Assembly (NCBI GenBank): GCA_037138855.1
Contig: JBAXHO010000047.1
Coordinates: 1-13,284 of the forward strand
Reading direction: 5' to 3'
Length of the DNA stretch: 13,284 nt
From: JBAXHO01 sp037138855
GTDB lineage: Bacteria > Patescibacteriota > Dojkabacteria > B142 > OLB20
Shown here: positions 1 through 6,059 of the stretch, piece after piece
How positions within the stretch are numbered: position 1 is the first letter of the stretch
Layout of the letters: the number at the start of each line of letters is the position of its first letter
The notes under the pieces: generated by a model
Databases searched by the model: none
What the model was told of the DNA's origin: nothing
What the model saw: only the letters and a program-made list of their open reading frames with translations
Translations under genes and position numbers: made by a program

Positions 1-24
1 GAAATCGGTGAATGGAAAAATTAA
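1..24 (+). CDS. Possible C-terminal tail of an upstream gene (partial)
   Basis: Frame 1 reads EIGEWKN and then TAA at 22-24, immediately before a heptamer repeat array, which elsewhere in this window directly borders gene ends. Seven codons are too few for identification, and frame 2 also stays open to a TAG at 26-28. This is only a plausible gene end. Confidence 0.25.
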   Translation, partial: EIGEWKN

Positions 25-28
25 ATAG

Positions 29-122
29 GTATCAAGTATCATGTATCACGTATCATGTATCAAGTAGAAAATAGAAAAAATATCTAGTAGCTGGTATCTA
101 GTATCTAGTAGCTAGTATCTAA
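29..122 (+). repeat. Heptamer tandem repeat array, copy 1 (GTATCAA then GTATCTA type)
   Basis: Positions 29-66 read as 7-bp units GTATCAA, GTATCAT, GTATCAC, GTATCAT, GTATCAA and a final GTA. After an A-rich spacer, 81-122 continues with TATCTAG, TAGCTGG, TATCTAG, TATCTAG, TAGCTAG, TATCTA. The first block (type A) varies at its last base; the second (type B) has CTA or CTG in place of CAA. The A-then-B order recurs at 886-945 and 4769-4896. Function unknown. Confidence 0.9.
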
Positions 123-162
123 TAATTTTAATTCATAACTCTTATCTTTTATTTTCAACTAA

Positions 163-810
163 ATGAACAAAATTAAAGCAATAATTATCGTAATAACTTT
201 TAGTGTAGTTACTTTGACTTGTTTAACCAGAAGCAAAGCTCTTACATTGAACCCGCAGATTGGTGAAAAAATTAATTCAATTACAGTTGAAATTAACTCA
301 GGCTATAGTGGAACAGCTACGGGTGTGAGGCTAAGACTTACAGCTAAAAATGCTATTTTTACTAGCTTTAAAAGTACTAATACTGCTAATCTATTAATTG
401 GTACTTGTGAAGGACAAAAAACATTTGAAGCTGATAAAATTTGTGTAGATTTGGTCAATCCAGCAGGCATTAAATCCGGTGAAAAAATTGGAGAAATCAC
501 CATGGATATTACTGGAGAATCATTGGTGACTGCTACTGTAGAAAATGCATATATTGGTGAAGATGCACAAACAATGATTAAAGCTTCAGGTGTGATAGGA
601 CAATATTCAACTACCAGTATTGTGAGAAAAGCAGATATTGGAGTTAGTTATCAGGAAGAAGAAACTGTAAAATTATTTCAAAACCCACAAACCGGAACAA
701 CGGTCAAGGAACCAGTGAGTAAAATATATATTGGATTTATTGTGATATCAATAATAATTATGGGTAGTAGTGCTGCTGCCTTGGTATATATATTGAAGAA
801 GAAGAGATAG
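163..810 (+). CDS. Secreted, C-terminally anchored surface protein with cohesin-like region
   Basis: The 215-aa product has a positively charged start and hydrophobic signal segment (residues 5-22). A beta-rich, Thr/Ser/Gly-rich ectodomain follows (about 28-155). A short linker leads to a membrane segment (188-210) and a KKKR tail. The ectodomain opens with LTLNPQIGEKI and continues with alternating hydrophobic strands, resembling cohesin-type or bacterial Ig-like adhesion domains; this is an impression of pattern, not a search result. Cys82 and Cys94 could form a disulfide. An NPQTG motif (174-178) before the membrane segment resembles a sortase sorting signal. Cys20 lies in a weak lipobox (VTLTC) and is unlikely to be lipidated. 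No Shine-Dalgarno precedes the ATG; the leader is pyrimidine-rich (TTATCTTTTATTTTC). Probably displayed on the cell surface; ligand unknown. Confidence 0.75.
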   Translation: MNKIKAIIIVITFSVVTLTCLTRSKALTLNPQIGEKINSITVEINSGYSGTATGVRLRLTAKNAIFTSFKSTNTANLLIGTCEGQKTFEADKICVDLVNPAGIKSGEKIGEITMDITGESLVTATVENAYIGEDAQTMIKASGVIGQYSTTSIVRKADIGVSYQEEETVKLFQNPQTGTTVKEPVSKIYIGFIVISIIIMGSSAAALVYILKKKR

Positions 811-831
811 GTAGGGGATGCAGATCTGCAT
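811..831 (+). repeat. GTAG-headed palindrome (REP-like), AGATCT core
   Basis: GTAGGGG is followed by the perfect palindrome ATGCAGATCTGCAT (818-831). It begins directly after the TAG stop of the 215-aa protein. The same GCAGATCTGC core recurs after the dedA-like stop (1750-1769) and, with one mismatch, at 4733-4752. No T-tract follows, so a classical terminator role is not shown. Confidence 0.7.
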
Positions 832-843
832 TCATTGCAAGGA

Positions 844-868
844 TGTAGTGGACAAAAAAATCTTGTTC
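844..868 (+). repeat. Degenerate GTAG-headed hairpin
   Basis: GTAGTGGACAAA followed by TTGTTC resembles the better preserved hairpins at 4825-4848 and 12744-12767 (GTAG, then TGTCCAAA, then TTTGGACA). The arms here pair imperfectly. It sits between a palindrome and a heptamer array, the same association as at 4726-4896. Confidence 0.4.
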
Positions 869-885
869 TGTTTGATGGAAAAAAT

Positions 886-945
886 GTAGCAAGTATCATG
901 TATCAAGTATCACGTAGAAAAATATCTGGTATCTAGTATCTAGTA
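886..945 (+). repeat. Heptamer tandem repeat array, copy 2
   Basis: The units GTAGCAA, GTATCAT, GTATCAA, GTATCAC, GTA occupy 886-916. After a short A-rich spacer come TATCTGG, TATCTAG, TATCTAG, TA (923-944). Polarity and A-then-B order match copy 1. Confidence 0.85.
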
Positions 946-968
946 AAAAATTATGAATAACAATTAGA

Positions 969-1093
969 AATTTGCAATTTGCAATGCTCTATTCTCATAA
1001 TTTTTTTGATTCCTAGATTCTAGATTTCTATTATCTTTTTAAGCCAAAGGCTTACCAGCCTATGGCTGGAATTTCTATCTTCTAACTTTTTAT
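969..1093 (+). repeat. Spacer with other 7-bp repeats and two adjacent hairpins upstream of the DedA gene
   Basis: This stretch of the 300-bp spacer holds three further heptamer repeats of unrelated sequence: AATTTGC twice plus AAT (969-985), TAGATTC/TAGATTT (1014-1027) and TTCTATC/TTCTAAC (1073-1086). Between them lie two perfect hairpins, AAGCC-AAA-GGCTT (1041-1053) and CCAGCC-TAT-GGCTGG (1055-1069). The hairpins might act in the leader of the downstream gene or be another small repeat family. No T-tract follows them directly and no gene was found here. Confidence 0.6.
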
Positions 1094-1110
1094 TTATTTT
1101 TAATCTAACT

Positions 1111-1746
1111 ATGCTTTCTAAGATTTTTGATATTTTCCTGCATCTTGATAAAAATTTGGCAATTGTGATCAATGATTTTGGTGCGTGGACGTATGTATTT
1201 TTATTTTTGATTATCTTTATGGAAACTGGTTTGGTTGTGACACCATTTTTACCAGGTGATTCATTATTATTTGCTGCTGGAGCATTGGCTGCTTTAGGCT
1301 CATTAAATATTTTTGGATTATTTTTTCTTTTTATTGCTGCAGCTATTATTGGTGATAGTGTCAACTATTCAATTGGAAAATATTTGGGACCGAAAGCATA
1401 CCAGATTAATAACCGTTTTATCAAAAAAAGACATATTGAAAAAACACAACAATTTTTTGAGAAACATGGTGGTAAAGCTATCATTCTGGCACGATTTATT
1501 CCGATAATTCGAACATTTGCTCCATTTGTAGCAGGGGTAGGTAGTATGAATTATTATAGATTTATTTTATTTAATGTAATAGGAGGTTTGTTGTGGGTTT
1601 GTTTATTTCTCTTTAGTGGTTTTTTCTTTGGCAATTTACCATTTGTAAAAAATAATTTTCATTACGTTGTTATTTTAATAATTTTGATTTCATTGTTACC
1701 CATCGTTTATGAAGTAATAAAATCAAAATTAAATAGAAAGCAGTAG
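1111..1746 (+). CDS. DedA family membrane protein
   Basis: The 211-aa product is the usual length for DedA (VTT-domain) proteins, inner-membrane proteins now linked to flipping of lipid carriers such as undecaprenyl phosphate, and to envelope homeostasis. Family signatures are all present: E38 in FMETG, FLPGDSLLF (46-54) with D50, GD(S)VNY-IGK (81-90), and ARFIPIIRTFAPFVAGVGSM (127-146) with the conserved R128 and R134. Hydrophobic stretches at about 28-45, 52-80, 150-175 and 184-200 are membrane or re-entrant segments. The start fits the family length; no Shine-Dalgarno is visible and the leader is T-rich. The stop codon lies inside the GTAG head of a palindrome. Substrate in this organism cannot be told from sequence; a role in recycling the lipid carrier for surface polymers is the likeliest guess. 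Confidence 0.95.
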   Translation: MLSKIFDIFLHLDKNLAIVINDFGAWTYVFLFLIIFMETGLVVTPFLPGDSLLFAAGALAALGSLNIFGLFFLFIAAAIIGDSVNYSIGKYLGPKAYQINNRFIKKRHIEKTQQFFEKHGGKAIILARFIPIIRTFAPFVAGVGSMNYYRFILFNVIGGLLWVCLFLFSGFFFGNLPFVKNNFHYVVILIILISLLPIVYEVIKSKLNRKQ

Positions 1747-1769
1747 GAGTGTGCGCAGATCTGCGCACA
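1743..1769 (+). repeat. GTAG-headed 20-bp perfect palindrome at the end of the DedA gene
   Basis: TGTGCGCAGATCTGCGCACA (1750-1769) is a perfect palindrome. The preceding GTAG (1743-1746) contains the TAG stop of the DedA-family gene. Same core as 818-831. It could fold as an 8-bp stem with a 4-base loop in the transcript, but no U-tract follows. Confidence 0.75.
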
Positions 1770-1818
1770 GTGCGTCGTTGCATATACATTTGCAGTTTAT
1801 GCTCTGAATGGCCTGGTT

Positions 1819-1824
1819 TATAAT
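1819..1824 (+). promoter_or_regulatory. Candidate -10 box of the ferredoxin gene
   Basis: TATAAT matches the sigma-70 consensus and ends 17 bases before the ATG at 1842. Transcription from it would leave a leader of only about 10 bases. No convincing -35 box is found at 16-18 bp upstream. Confidence 0.4.
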
Positions 1825-1841
1825 ATTTATTAATTTTTGCG

Positions 1842-2063
1842 ATGAAAAAAATTAAAGTTCGTGTTGATCAATCCACTTGTATCCAATGTGGCACGTGTTA
1901 TTCAGCTTTAACTGATATATTTATGGGGCAGGATGATGGCACTGCACAAGTTCAGGAAAATTTTCGTGATGTTATAATTGAAGACCCTGATTTGATTGAA
2001 AAAATTCTCCAAGTGCGTGATATGTGTCCTTCCCAGTCAATTATTGTCGAGGAAGTGGAATGA
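1842..2063 (+). CDS. Small ferredoxin, single [4Fe-4S] cluster type
   Basis: The 73-aa product is a one-electron carrier. Cluster ligands are visible as C13-IQ-C16-GT-C19 in the N-terminal half and C62 followed by Pro in MCPSQSI near the C-terminus, the pattern of monocluster (Fer4-type) ferredoxins. The region between is acidic (DD, EN, EDPD), as is usual for interaction with redox partners. There is no second four-Cys motif, so this is not a bacterial 2[4Fe-4S] ferredoxin. The gene has its own TATAAT-like box and no Shine-Dalgarno. Its last 23 bases overlap the end of convergent rlmN. One possible client is the radical-SAM enzyme RlmN, which needs reductant, but convergence gives no real support for this. 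Confidence 0.9.
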   Translation: MKKIKVRVDQSTCIQCGTCYSALTDIFMGQDDGTAQVQENFRDVIIEDPDLIEKILQVRDMCPSQSIIVEEVE

Positions 2064-3063
2064 AACCCGCCAATTGTCCACAGGCAGCATTGACATCGGC
2101 ACCCATGGTGACTCTGATGGTGTTATTAATATGATATCTGGTAAGGTATTCAGAAAAAGCAAAAATGCGATTGCGGGTGGATTTCTGATAGGCTACGCCC
2201 TTCACTTCATTATAAGGGATCAGATTGACATGAGCCAGTCTGCCTTGCAGTATTTTCACCAATTTTTCTGCAGCCTCAGCAGCATCATTAAAATCTTTTA
2301 TTAAAATGTATTCATAGGTAATTCTTTTATTGGTAATATTTTCGAAGCTTGCGATTGCTTTAAATAGTTTTGGTAATGGATTACTTTTGGCGACAATTGG
2401 CATTATTTGTTCACGTTTTTTTTGCTCTGCTGTATGTAAACTAATTGCTAACTTTCCCCGATAACCAAGTTTTGTGAGTTCTTCCAATTGCTTTGCATAT
2501 CCCGAGGTAGAGATAGTAATTCTGGAAGTACTGAGTGCCATATATTCAGGGCTTGTGAATATTTGATTTGCTTGCCAGACTTCCTTTAGATTGAGTAACG
2601 GCTCGCCCATTCCCATGAAAACGATATTACTAATTATTTTATCTTCTGCTTTTAATTCCCGGGCAATGATTAACACCTGATCAACAATTTCTTTGGCTAG
2701 TAGATTACCTTGGAAGCCCATCTGACCTGTGGCACAAAAGGTACAGCCTACAGGACAGCCGATCATGCAACTGACACAAATAGTATTTCTACCATCCTGA
2801 TGGAGCATCAAAACAGTTTCAATGAGTTTTTGATCTGTGGTACGAGCAAATAAATATTTTCGGGTATCCTGTTTTTCTGATATTAACTTTTTAATTAATT
2901 TTAGGCTGGAGAATTCTACTTCCTGACTCAGTTTTGTTCGAAGATCTAAGGGCAGTGTAGTAATTTCATTAAAATTCTGGCAAAGTTTTTGGTAGAAATG
3001 TTGGTCTAACTGCTTGAGCCGGAAATTGGGAAGATGATGGTTTTGAATAAATGTGTCAAACAT
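2041..3063 (-). CDS. rlmN: 23S rRNA (adenine(2503)-C(2))-methyltransferase RlmN
   Basis: The 340-aa product is a radical-SAM enzyme that methylates C2 of A2503 in 23S rRNA (and of A37 in some tRNAs in studied species) through a Cys-methyl intermediate. The radical-SAM motif is C103-PVG-C107-TF-C110, followed by ATGQMGF. C96 lies seven residues before the first cluster Cys, as does E. coli C118. C328 in GADVNAACGQLAG corresponds to the methyl-carrying C355. GMGEPLLN (151-158) is the SAM-binding segment. All key residues are present, so the enzyme should be active. The gene lies 40 bp downstream of gpmI on the same strand, and that gap is almost entirely heptamer repeat. The sequence before the ATG is pyrimidine-rich (CTTCTCCTC) with no Shine-Dalgarno. 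Confidence 0.97.
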   Translation of the reverse strand: MFDTFIQNHHLPNFRLKQLDQHFYQKLCQNFNEITTLPLDLRTKLSQEVEFSSLKLIKKLISEKQDTRKYLFARTTDQKLIETVLMLHQDGRNTICVSCMIGCPVGCTFCATGQMGFQGNLLAKEIVDQVLIIARELKAEDKIISNIVFMGMGEPLLNLKEVWQANQIFTSPEYMALSTSRITISTSGYAKQLEELTKLGYRGKLAISLHTAEQKKREQIMPIVAKSNPLPKLFKAIASFENITNKRITYEYILIKDFNDAAEAAEKLVKILQGRLAHVNLIPYNEVKGVAYQKSTRNRIFAFSEYLTRYHINNTIRVTMGADVNAACGQLAGFIPLPRQ

Positions 3064-3071
3064 GAGGAGAA

Positions 3072-3106
3072 GTATAAAGTATCAAGTAGCAAGTATCAAG
3101 TAGCTA
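3072..3106 (+). repeat. Heptamer tandem repeat array, copy 3, spanning the gpmI stop codon
   Basis: The units GTATAAA, GTATCAA, GTAGCAA, GTATCAA, GTAGCTA fill the gap between gpmI and rlmN. The last unit contains the complement of the gpmI TAG stop (3104-3106). Polarity on the + strand is the same as in the other arrays, although both flanking genes are on the - strand. Confidence 0.85.
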
Positions 3107-4654
3107 TACTAGTAAATTTCTTCCGGTCATTTCTACTGGTTTGGAAATACCTAAAATTTGAAGTACAGTAGGGGCAGCATCAGCTAGGACACCAAAGCTG
3201 AGCTCTCTAGGAGCAAGACCATTTTGGACAATGATAAATGGTACCGGGTTGGTAGAATGCTTGGTATCGATGGAACCATCCTGAAGATTTAAGACTTCTT
3301 CGGCATTACCATGATCAGAAGTAATCAGCATTGCCCCTTTATTTTGTAATACAAACTTGGCAATTCGACCGATACATTGATCTACTGTTTCCATACCTTT
3401 GATCGAAGCATCTATCACACCGGTATGAGCTACCATATCAGCATTCGCGAAATTTACCAGAATAAAGTCATATACATTACTTTGGAGTTTGGTGAGTAAG
3501 ACATCTGTCAGTAGATTGGCACTCATTTCAGGTTTTTGATCATATGTCGCTACATCTTTGGGAGAGGGAATTTCAATCCTGTCTTCACCTGGATATTGAT
3601 TTTGGTCTCGACCATTGAAAAAATATGTCACATGGGGAAATTTTTCTGATTCTGAGATCCGTAGTTGTCTTAATTTATTTTCTGAAAGAATTTTACCTAA
3701 AGGGCGAGAAATATTTTCTGGAGGTAGTGCCTGTTTTCTAGGAAAACCTTTTTCATAATTGGACATTCCTACAAAATACAAATCTTTAATCATCGGTCTG
3801 ACCCAGCCATCAAATTTATCATCTTCAAATGCTCTGGTGATTTGCACTGCCCGGTCACCACGAAAATTAAAAAAAATCACAGCATCGCCTTCTGTCACTG
3901 TAGTCATAGGTGTGCCGGAATCAGTAATACAATAAGCTTCCAGATATTCATCAAATTTTTGTTTTTTATAAGAAATATCCAGTGCTTCTTTCCAATGTTT
4001 TACTTTGATCCCTTTACCTTCAGTAATTAGTTCATAGGCAGTTTTAGTCCGTTCCCAGCGATTATCTCGATCCATGGCATAGTAGCGCCCGATGATGGTA
4101 GCAATTTTACCGACACTCCGCTGTGTCATCTCGACATCTAGTCTTTCGAGAAGTTTGGCTGCGCTTTGCGGGGGTGAATCCCGGCCATCGGTAAACACAT
4201 GGATAAAAATATTATCACGGTTGGCTTTTACTTTAACTGCCATGTCCAAAAGAGCAATTAAATGTCCAAAAGAAGAATGTACTTGACCTGTGCTAAATAC
4301 ACCCATAATGTGGACTTTATGATTGCTAGATCGTTTAAATGCTTCCAGGAAATAGGGATTATCATAAAAACCGCCACTATTGATGGCATTATCGATTCGT
4401 GGTAATTCCTGAAAGACAATTTTACCGGCGCCTAGATTCATATGTCCTACTTCACTATTACCATCGACACCATGAGGAAGACCGACGTTTAAACCTGCTG
4501 CATGTAAATATGTATGAGGAAAATTTGGCCAGAGATTATCCAGATTGGGAGTATTGGCAAGACTAATGGCATTGCCAGGTCCAGGAGGGGCGACTCCCAC
4601 ACCGTCCATGACTACAAAGACAAATGGTTTTGGTCTGACAAATAAATTCGCCAT
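3104..4654 (-). CDS. gpmI: 2,3-bisphosphoglycerate-independent phosphoglycerate mutase
   Basis: The 516-aa product interconverts 3- and 2-phosphoglycerate in cytoplasmic glycolysis, using two metal ions (usually Mn) and a phosphoserine intermediate. Length is typical of the family. The N-terminal metal site is seen in VVMDGVG (D17), and the phosphorylated serine in GNSEVGHMNLGAG (S67). The substrate-binding motifs TDGRDSPP (155-162) and GRYYAMDRDNRWERT (189-203) follow. The second half supplies the remaining metal ligands: D406 and H410 in NADMVAHTG, D447 and H448 in SDHGNAEE, and H466 in KHSTNPVP. The C-terminus EMTGRNLLV is family-typical. It is probably cotranscribed with downstream rlmN. 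There is no Shine-Dalgarno. Confidence 0.98.
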   Translation of the reverse strand: MANLFVRPKPFVFVVMDGVGVAPPGPGNAISLANTPNLDNLWPNFPHTYLHAAGLNVGLPHGVDGNSEVGHMNLGAGKIVFQELPRIDNAINSGGFYDNPYFLEAFKRSSNHKVHIMGVFSTGQVHSSFGHLIALLDMAVKVKANRDNIFIHVFTDGRDSPPQSAAKLLERLDVEMTQRSVGKIATIIGRYYAMDRDNRWERTKTAYELITEGKGIKVKHWKEALDISYKKQKFDEYLEAYCITDSGTPMTTVTEGDAVIFFNFRGDRAVQITRAFEDDKFDGWVRPMIKDLYFVGMSNYEKGFPRKQALPPENISRPLGKILSENKLRQLRISESEKFPHVTYFFNGRDQNQYPGEDRIEIPSPKDVATYDQKPEMSANLLTDVLLTKLQSNVYDFILVNFANADMVAHTGVIDASIKGMETVDQCIGRIAKFVLQNKGAMLITSDHGNAEEVLNLQDGSIDTKHSTNPVPFIIVQNGLAPRELSFGVLADAAPTVLQILGISKPVEMTGRNLLV

Positions 4655-4682
4655 ATTGGGCAGAATGGAAATAAATTGAATT

Positions 4683-4688
4683 ATTATA
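4683..4688 (-). promoter_or_regulatory. Candidate -10 box of gpmI
   Basis: The - strand reads TATAAT, ending 28 bases before the gpmI ATG, within a TATATAATAATT stretch. No clear -35 box was found, and chance occurrence in AT-rich sequence is likely enough that confidence is low. Confidence 0.3.
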
Positions 4689-4725
4689 TATACTAGCAGA
4701 TTTTAAAAAAGTAGGGAAGAAAAAA

Positions 4726-4752
4726 GTAGGAGGGGTTGAAGATCTGCAACCC
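4726..4752 (+). repeat. GTAG-headed imperfect palindrome, AGATCT core
   Basis: GTAGGAG precedes GGGTTGAAGATCTGCAACCC (4733-4752), a 20-bp palindrome with one mismatched pair. The core matches the elements at 818-831 and 1750-1769. It stands upstream of gpmI, not at a gene end, so a terminator role does not fit this copy. Confidence 0.65.
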
Positions 4753-4768
4753 GTGCTGTAGCGAAAAA

Positions 4769-4896
4769 GTATCAAGTATCAAGTATCAAGTATCAAGTAT
4801 CATGTATCAAGTAGAAAAACATTTGTAGTGTCCAAAAATCTTTGGACAGTTAGTAGCAAGAAAAAATATCTGGTAGCTGGTATCTAGTATCTGGTA
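4769..4896 (+). repeat. Heptamer tandem repeat array, copy 4, interrupted by a hairpin
   Basis: Four GTATCAA units, then GTATCAT, GTATCAA and GTA occupy 4769-4813. A GTAG-headed hairpin follows (4825-4848). Type B units TATCTGG, TAGCTGG, TATCTAG, TATCTGG, TA occupy 4867-4896. This is the most regular type A block in the window, suggesting recent expansion by slippage. Together with 4726-4752 it fills the 283-bp spacer between two - strand genes. Confidence 0.9.
4825..4848 (+). repeat. GTAG-headed hairpin, TGTCCAAA stem
   Basis: GTAG is followed directly by TGTCCAAA (4829-4836), a loop AATC and TTTGGACA (4841-4848), a perfect 8-bp stem. A copy at 12744-12767 differs in this part only in the last loop base. 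A degenerate relative is at 844-868. Confidence 0.8.
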
Positions 4897-4937
4897 CGAA
4901 TTATTTCAAATCACATAATTCTACCAGATTCCTTCGT

Positions 4938-5975
4938 CTACAGTCTGCCATCTTTCCACCGGTATCCGGCGAACAAGCCTCCTCCAGCTAATAGTAGCAT
5001 TATTCCTACATATAAAGTAGATTGTTTGGAAAGAGCAGTATGCGGTAAGGCTGCTGAAGGAAATATGGTAGTTCCATTTTGTGAGGTGGGGCTAGGACTG
5101 AGATTGGATGTAGCTGTGGGATACTGGGAAGTTCTTATGGTGACTGAAGGTCTGCTAGTGCTACCGCCAGCTGTCACAGTAGGTAAACTACCGCCAGAGA
5201 AATTTTTCAGATTATTATCATAAAATTTTACCGGAAAAACTGAATCAAAAGTAATTTGACCAATATCATCTGTGATGGTCACGATTTTACCGCCATAAAC
5301 TGTATTATTACATTTGGCAAATACCAGCATTTTATTAAATGTGCTGAAACTCACTTTTTCAGCTGAATACTTATCCAGGAACATATCACGTAAGATCGTG
5401 AAAGTACCATTGCTCGAAGTATAGGTAGTGACGGTTTGCGAGGTCGAGCTCGTACCATTGACAGCATGAGCATAAATAATACAATTGCCTGTGACTGGCG
5501 CAACAGATCCAGTAGCAATATCATCAGTCAGGCCTGGAGTAGGTGTGGCCGCGATATTTAAAGTCTTGAAAGTAAATGGTGTACCATTATTGTCAAATTC
5601 ATTATTATTATTTACTACGATTTTATAATAATAGGTAGTATTACTGGTAAGATTTTCCAGATTGATATAATGCATTTCTGAATTGATAGCAGGATCACGC
5701 AGATCTTTGGCGATAAAATTCAGATTGTCAGCAGCTGTACCATATTTGATAATAGAAACAGCTTCTTTGCCTGGAGTTTCAAAAATAATTGTAATGGAAG
5801 TATTCCAGTTGAGTGCCTGAATAATATTTTGCGGTTGTAGCGCGGGATCAGCTTTGGTAAATGGATTGAAGCCTATTCTCACGAGTGTGACTGTGACTGG
5901 GATGATGAATAAGATGACAAAAAGTGCACCTGCTAAAATCACATTATTGACTTTTAACTTTTCTTTTTTCTCCAT
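4938..5975 (-). CDS. Membrane-anchored Fn3-like surface protein with LPxTA-like C-terminus
   Basis: The 345-aa product has a KKEKLK start, a membrane segment (about 12-33), then a fibronectin-III-like domain (46-140) of the type seen at the N-terminus of purple acid phosphatases: TSITIIFETPG, KYGTAADNL, and HYINLENLTSNTTYYYKI. A second beta domain follows (about 155-255) with C165 and C222 as a possible disulfide. A Ser/Thr/Pro-rich stalk (262-315) leads to a second membrane segment (320-338) and a charged tail RWKDGR. LPHTA (310-314) ahead of that segment looks like a sortase sorting signal. No catalytic motif is seen, so it is probably structural or adhesive. The same order, membrane anchor, Fn3-like domain and second beta domain, opens the divergently transcribed 1635-aa protein, suggesting related N-terminal modules. 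Confidence 0.75.
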   Translation of the reverse strand: MEKKEKLKVNNVILAGALFVILFIIPVTVTLVRIGFNPFTKADPALQPQNIIQALNWNTSITIIFETPGKEAVSIIKYGTAADNLNFIAKDLRDPAINSEMHYINLENLTSNTTYYYKIVVNNNNEFDNNGTPFTFKTLNIAATPTPGLTDDIATGSVAPVTGNCIIYAHAVNGTSSTSQTVTTYTSSNGTFTILRDMFLDKYSAEKVSFSTFNKMLVFAKCNNTVYGGKIVTITDDIGQITFDSVFPVKFYDNNLKNFSGGSLPTVTAGGSTSRPSVTIRTSQYPTATSNLSPSPTSQNGTTIFPSAALPHTALSKQSTLYVGIMLLLAGGGLFAGYRWKDGRL

Positions 5976-6008
5976 ATGCTTGTATTAATTTCCGAAATTA
6001 CTTATATT

Positions 6009-6027
6009 ATTATTGAAAATCAATAAT
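6009..6027. promoter_or_regulatory. Perfect inverted repeat midway between the divergent surface-protein genes
   Basis: ATTATTGA-AAA-TCAATAAT has 8-bp arms and a 3-bp spacer. Its midpoint (6018) coincides with the middle of the 84-bp divergent spacer (5976-6059). This geometry suits a shared operator for a dimeric regulator. The AT-rich setting makes chance symmetry possible. Confidence 0.45.
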
Positions 6028-6059
6028 TTTCCAAGTACTAAATTTTTAAAACACTTTTA

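Noticed and set aside
163..225. 215-aa protein as a lipoprotein
   Set aside because: The residues before Cys20 (VTLT) poorly match a lipobox, and a separate C-terminal membrane anchor is present.
29..945. Repeat arrays as a CRISPR
   Set aside because: The units are 7 bp in direct contact with no unique spacers of 25-40 bp, and no cas genes are present.
1750..1769. Palindrome after the DedA gene as an intrinsic terminator
   Set aside because: It has a strong stem but no T-tract, and a copy with the same core lies upstream of gpmI, away from any gene end.
1842..2063. UGA recoding (Gly or Trp) as in some CPR lineages
   Set aside because: The ferredoxin ends properly at TGA right after a complete C-terminus, and all other genes read normally with the standard code.
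1996..2304. Plus-strand 102-codon open frame after the ferredoxin
   Set aside because: Lies antisense to rlmN, whose catalytic motifs are intact over this stretch.
4938..5975. 345-aa protein as a purple acid phosphatase
   Set aside because: Only the N-terminal Fn3-like domain resembles that family; no metallophosphatase motifs (GDxG, GNHE) are present.
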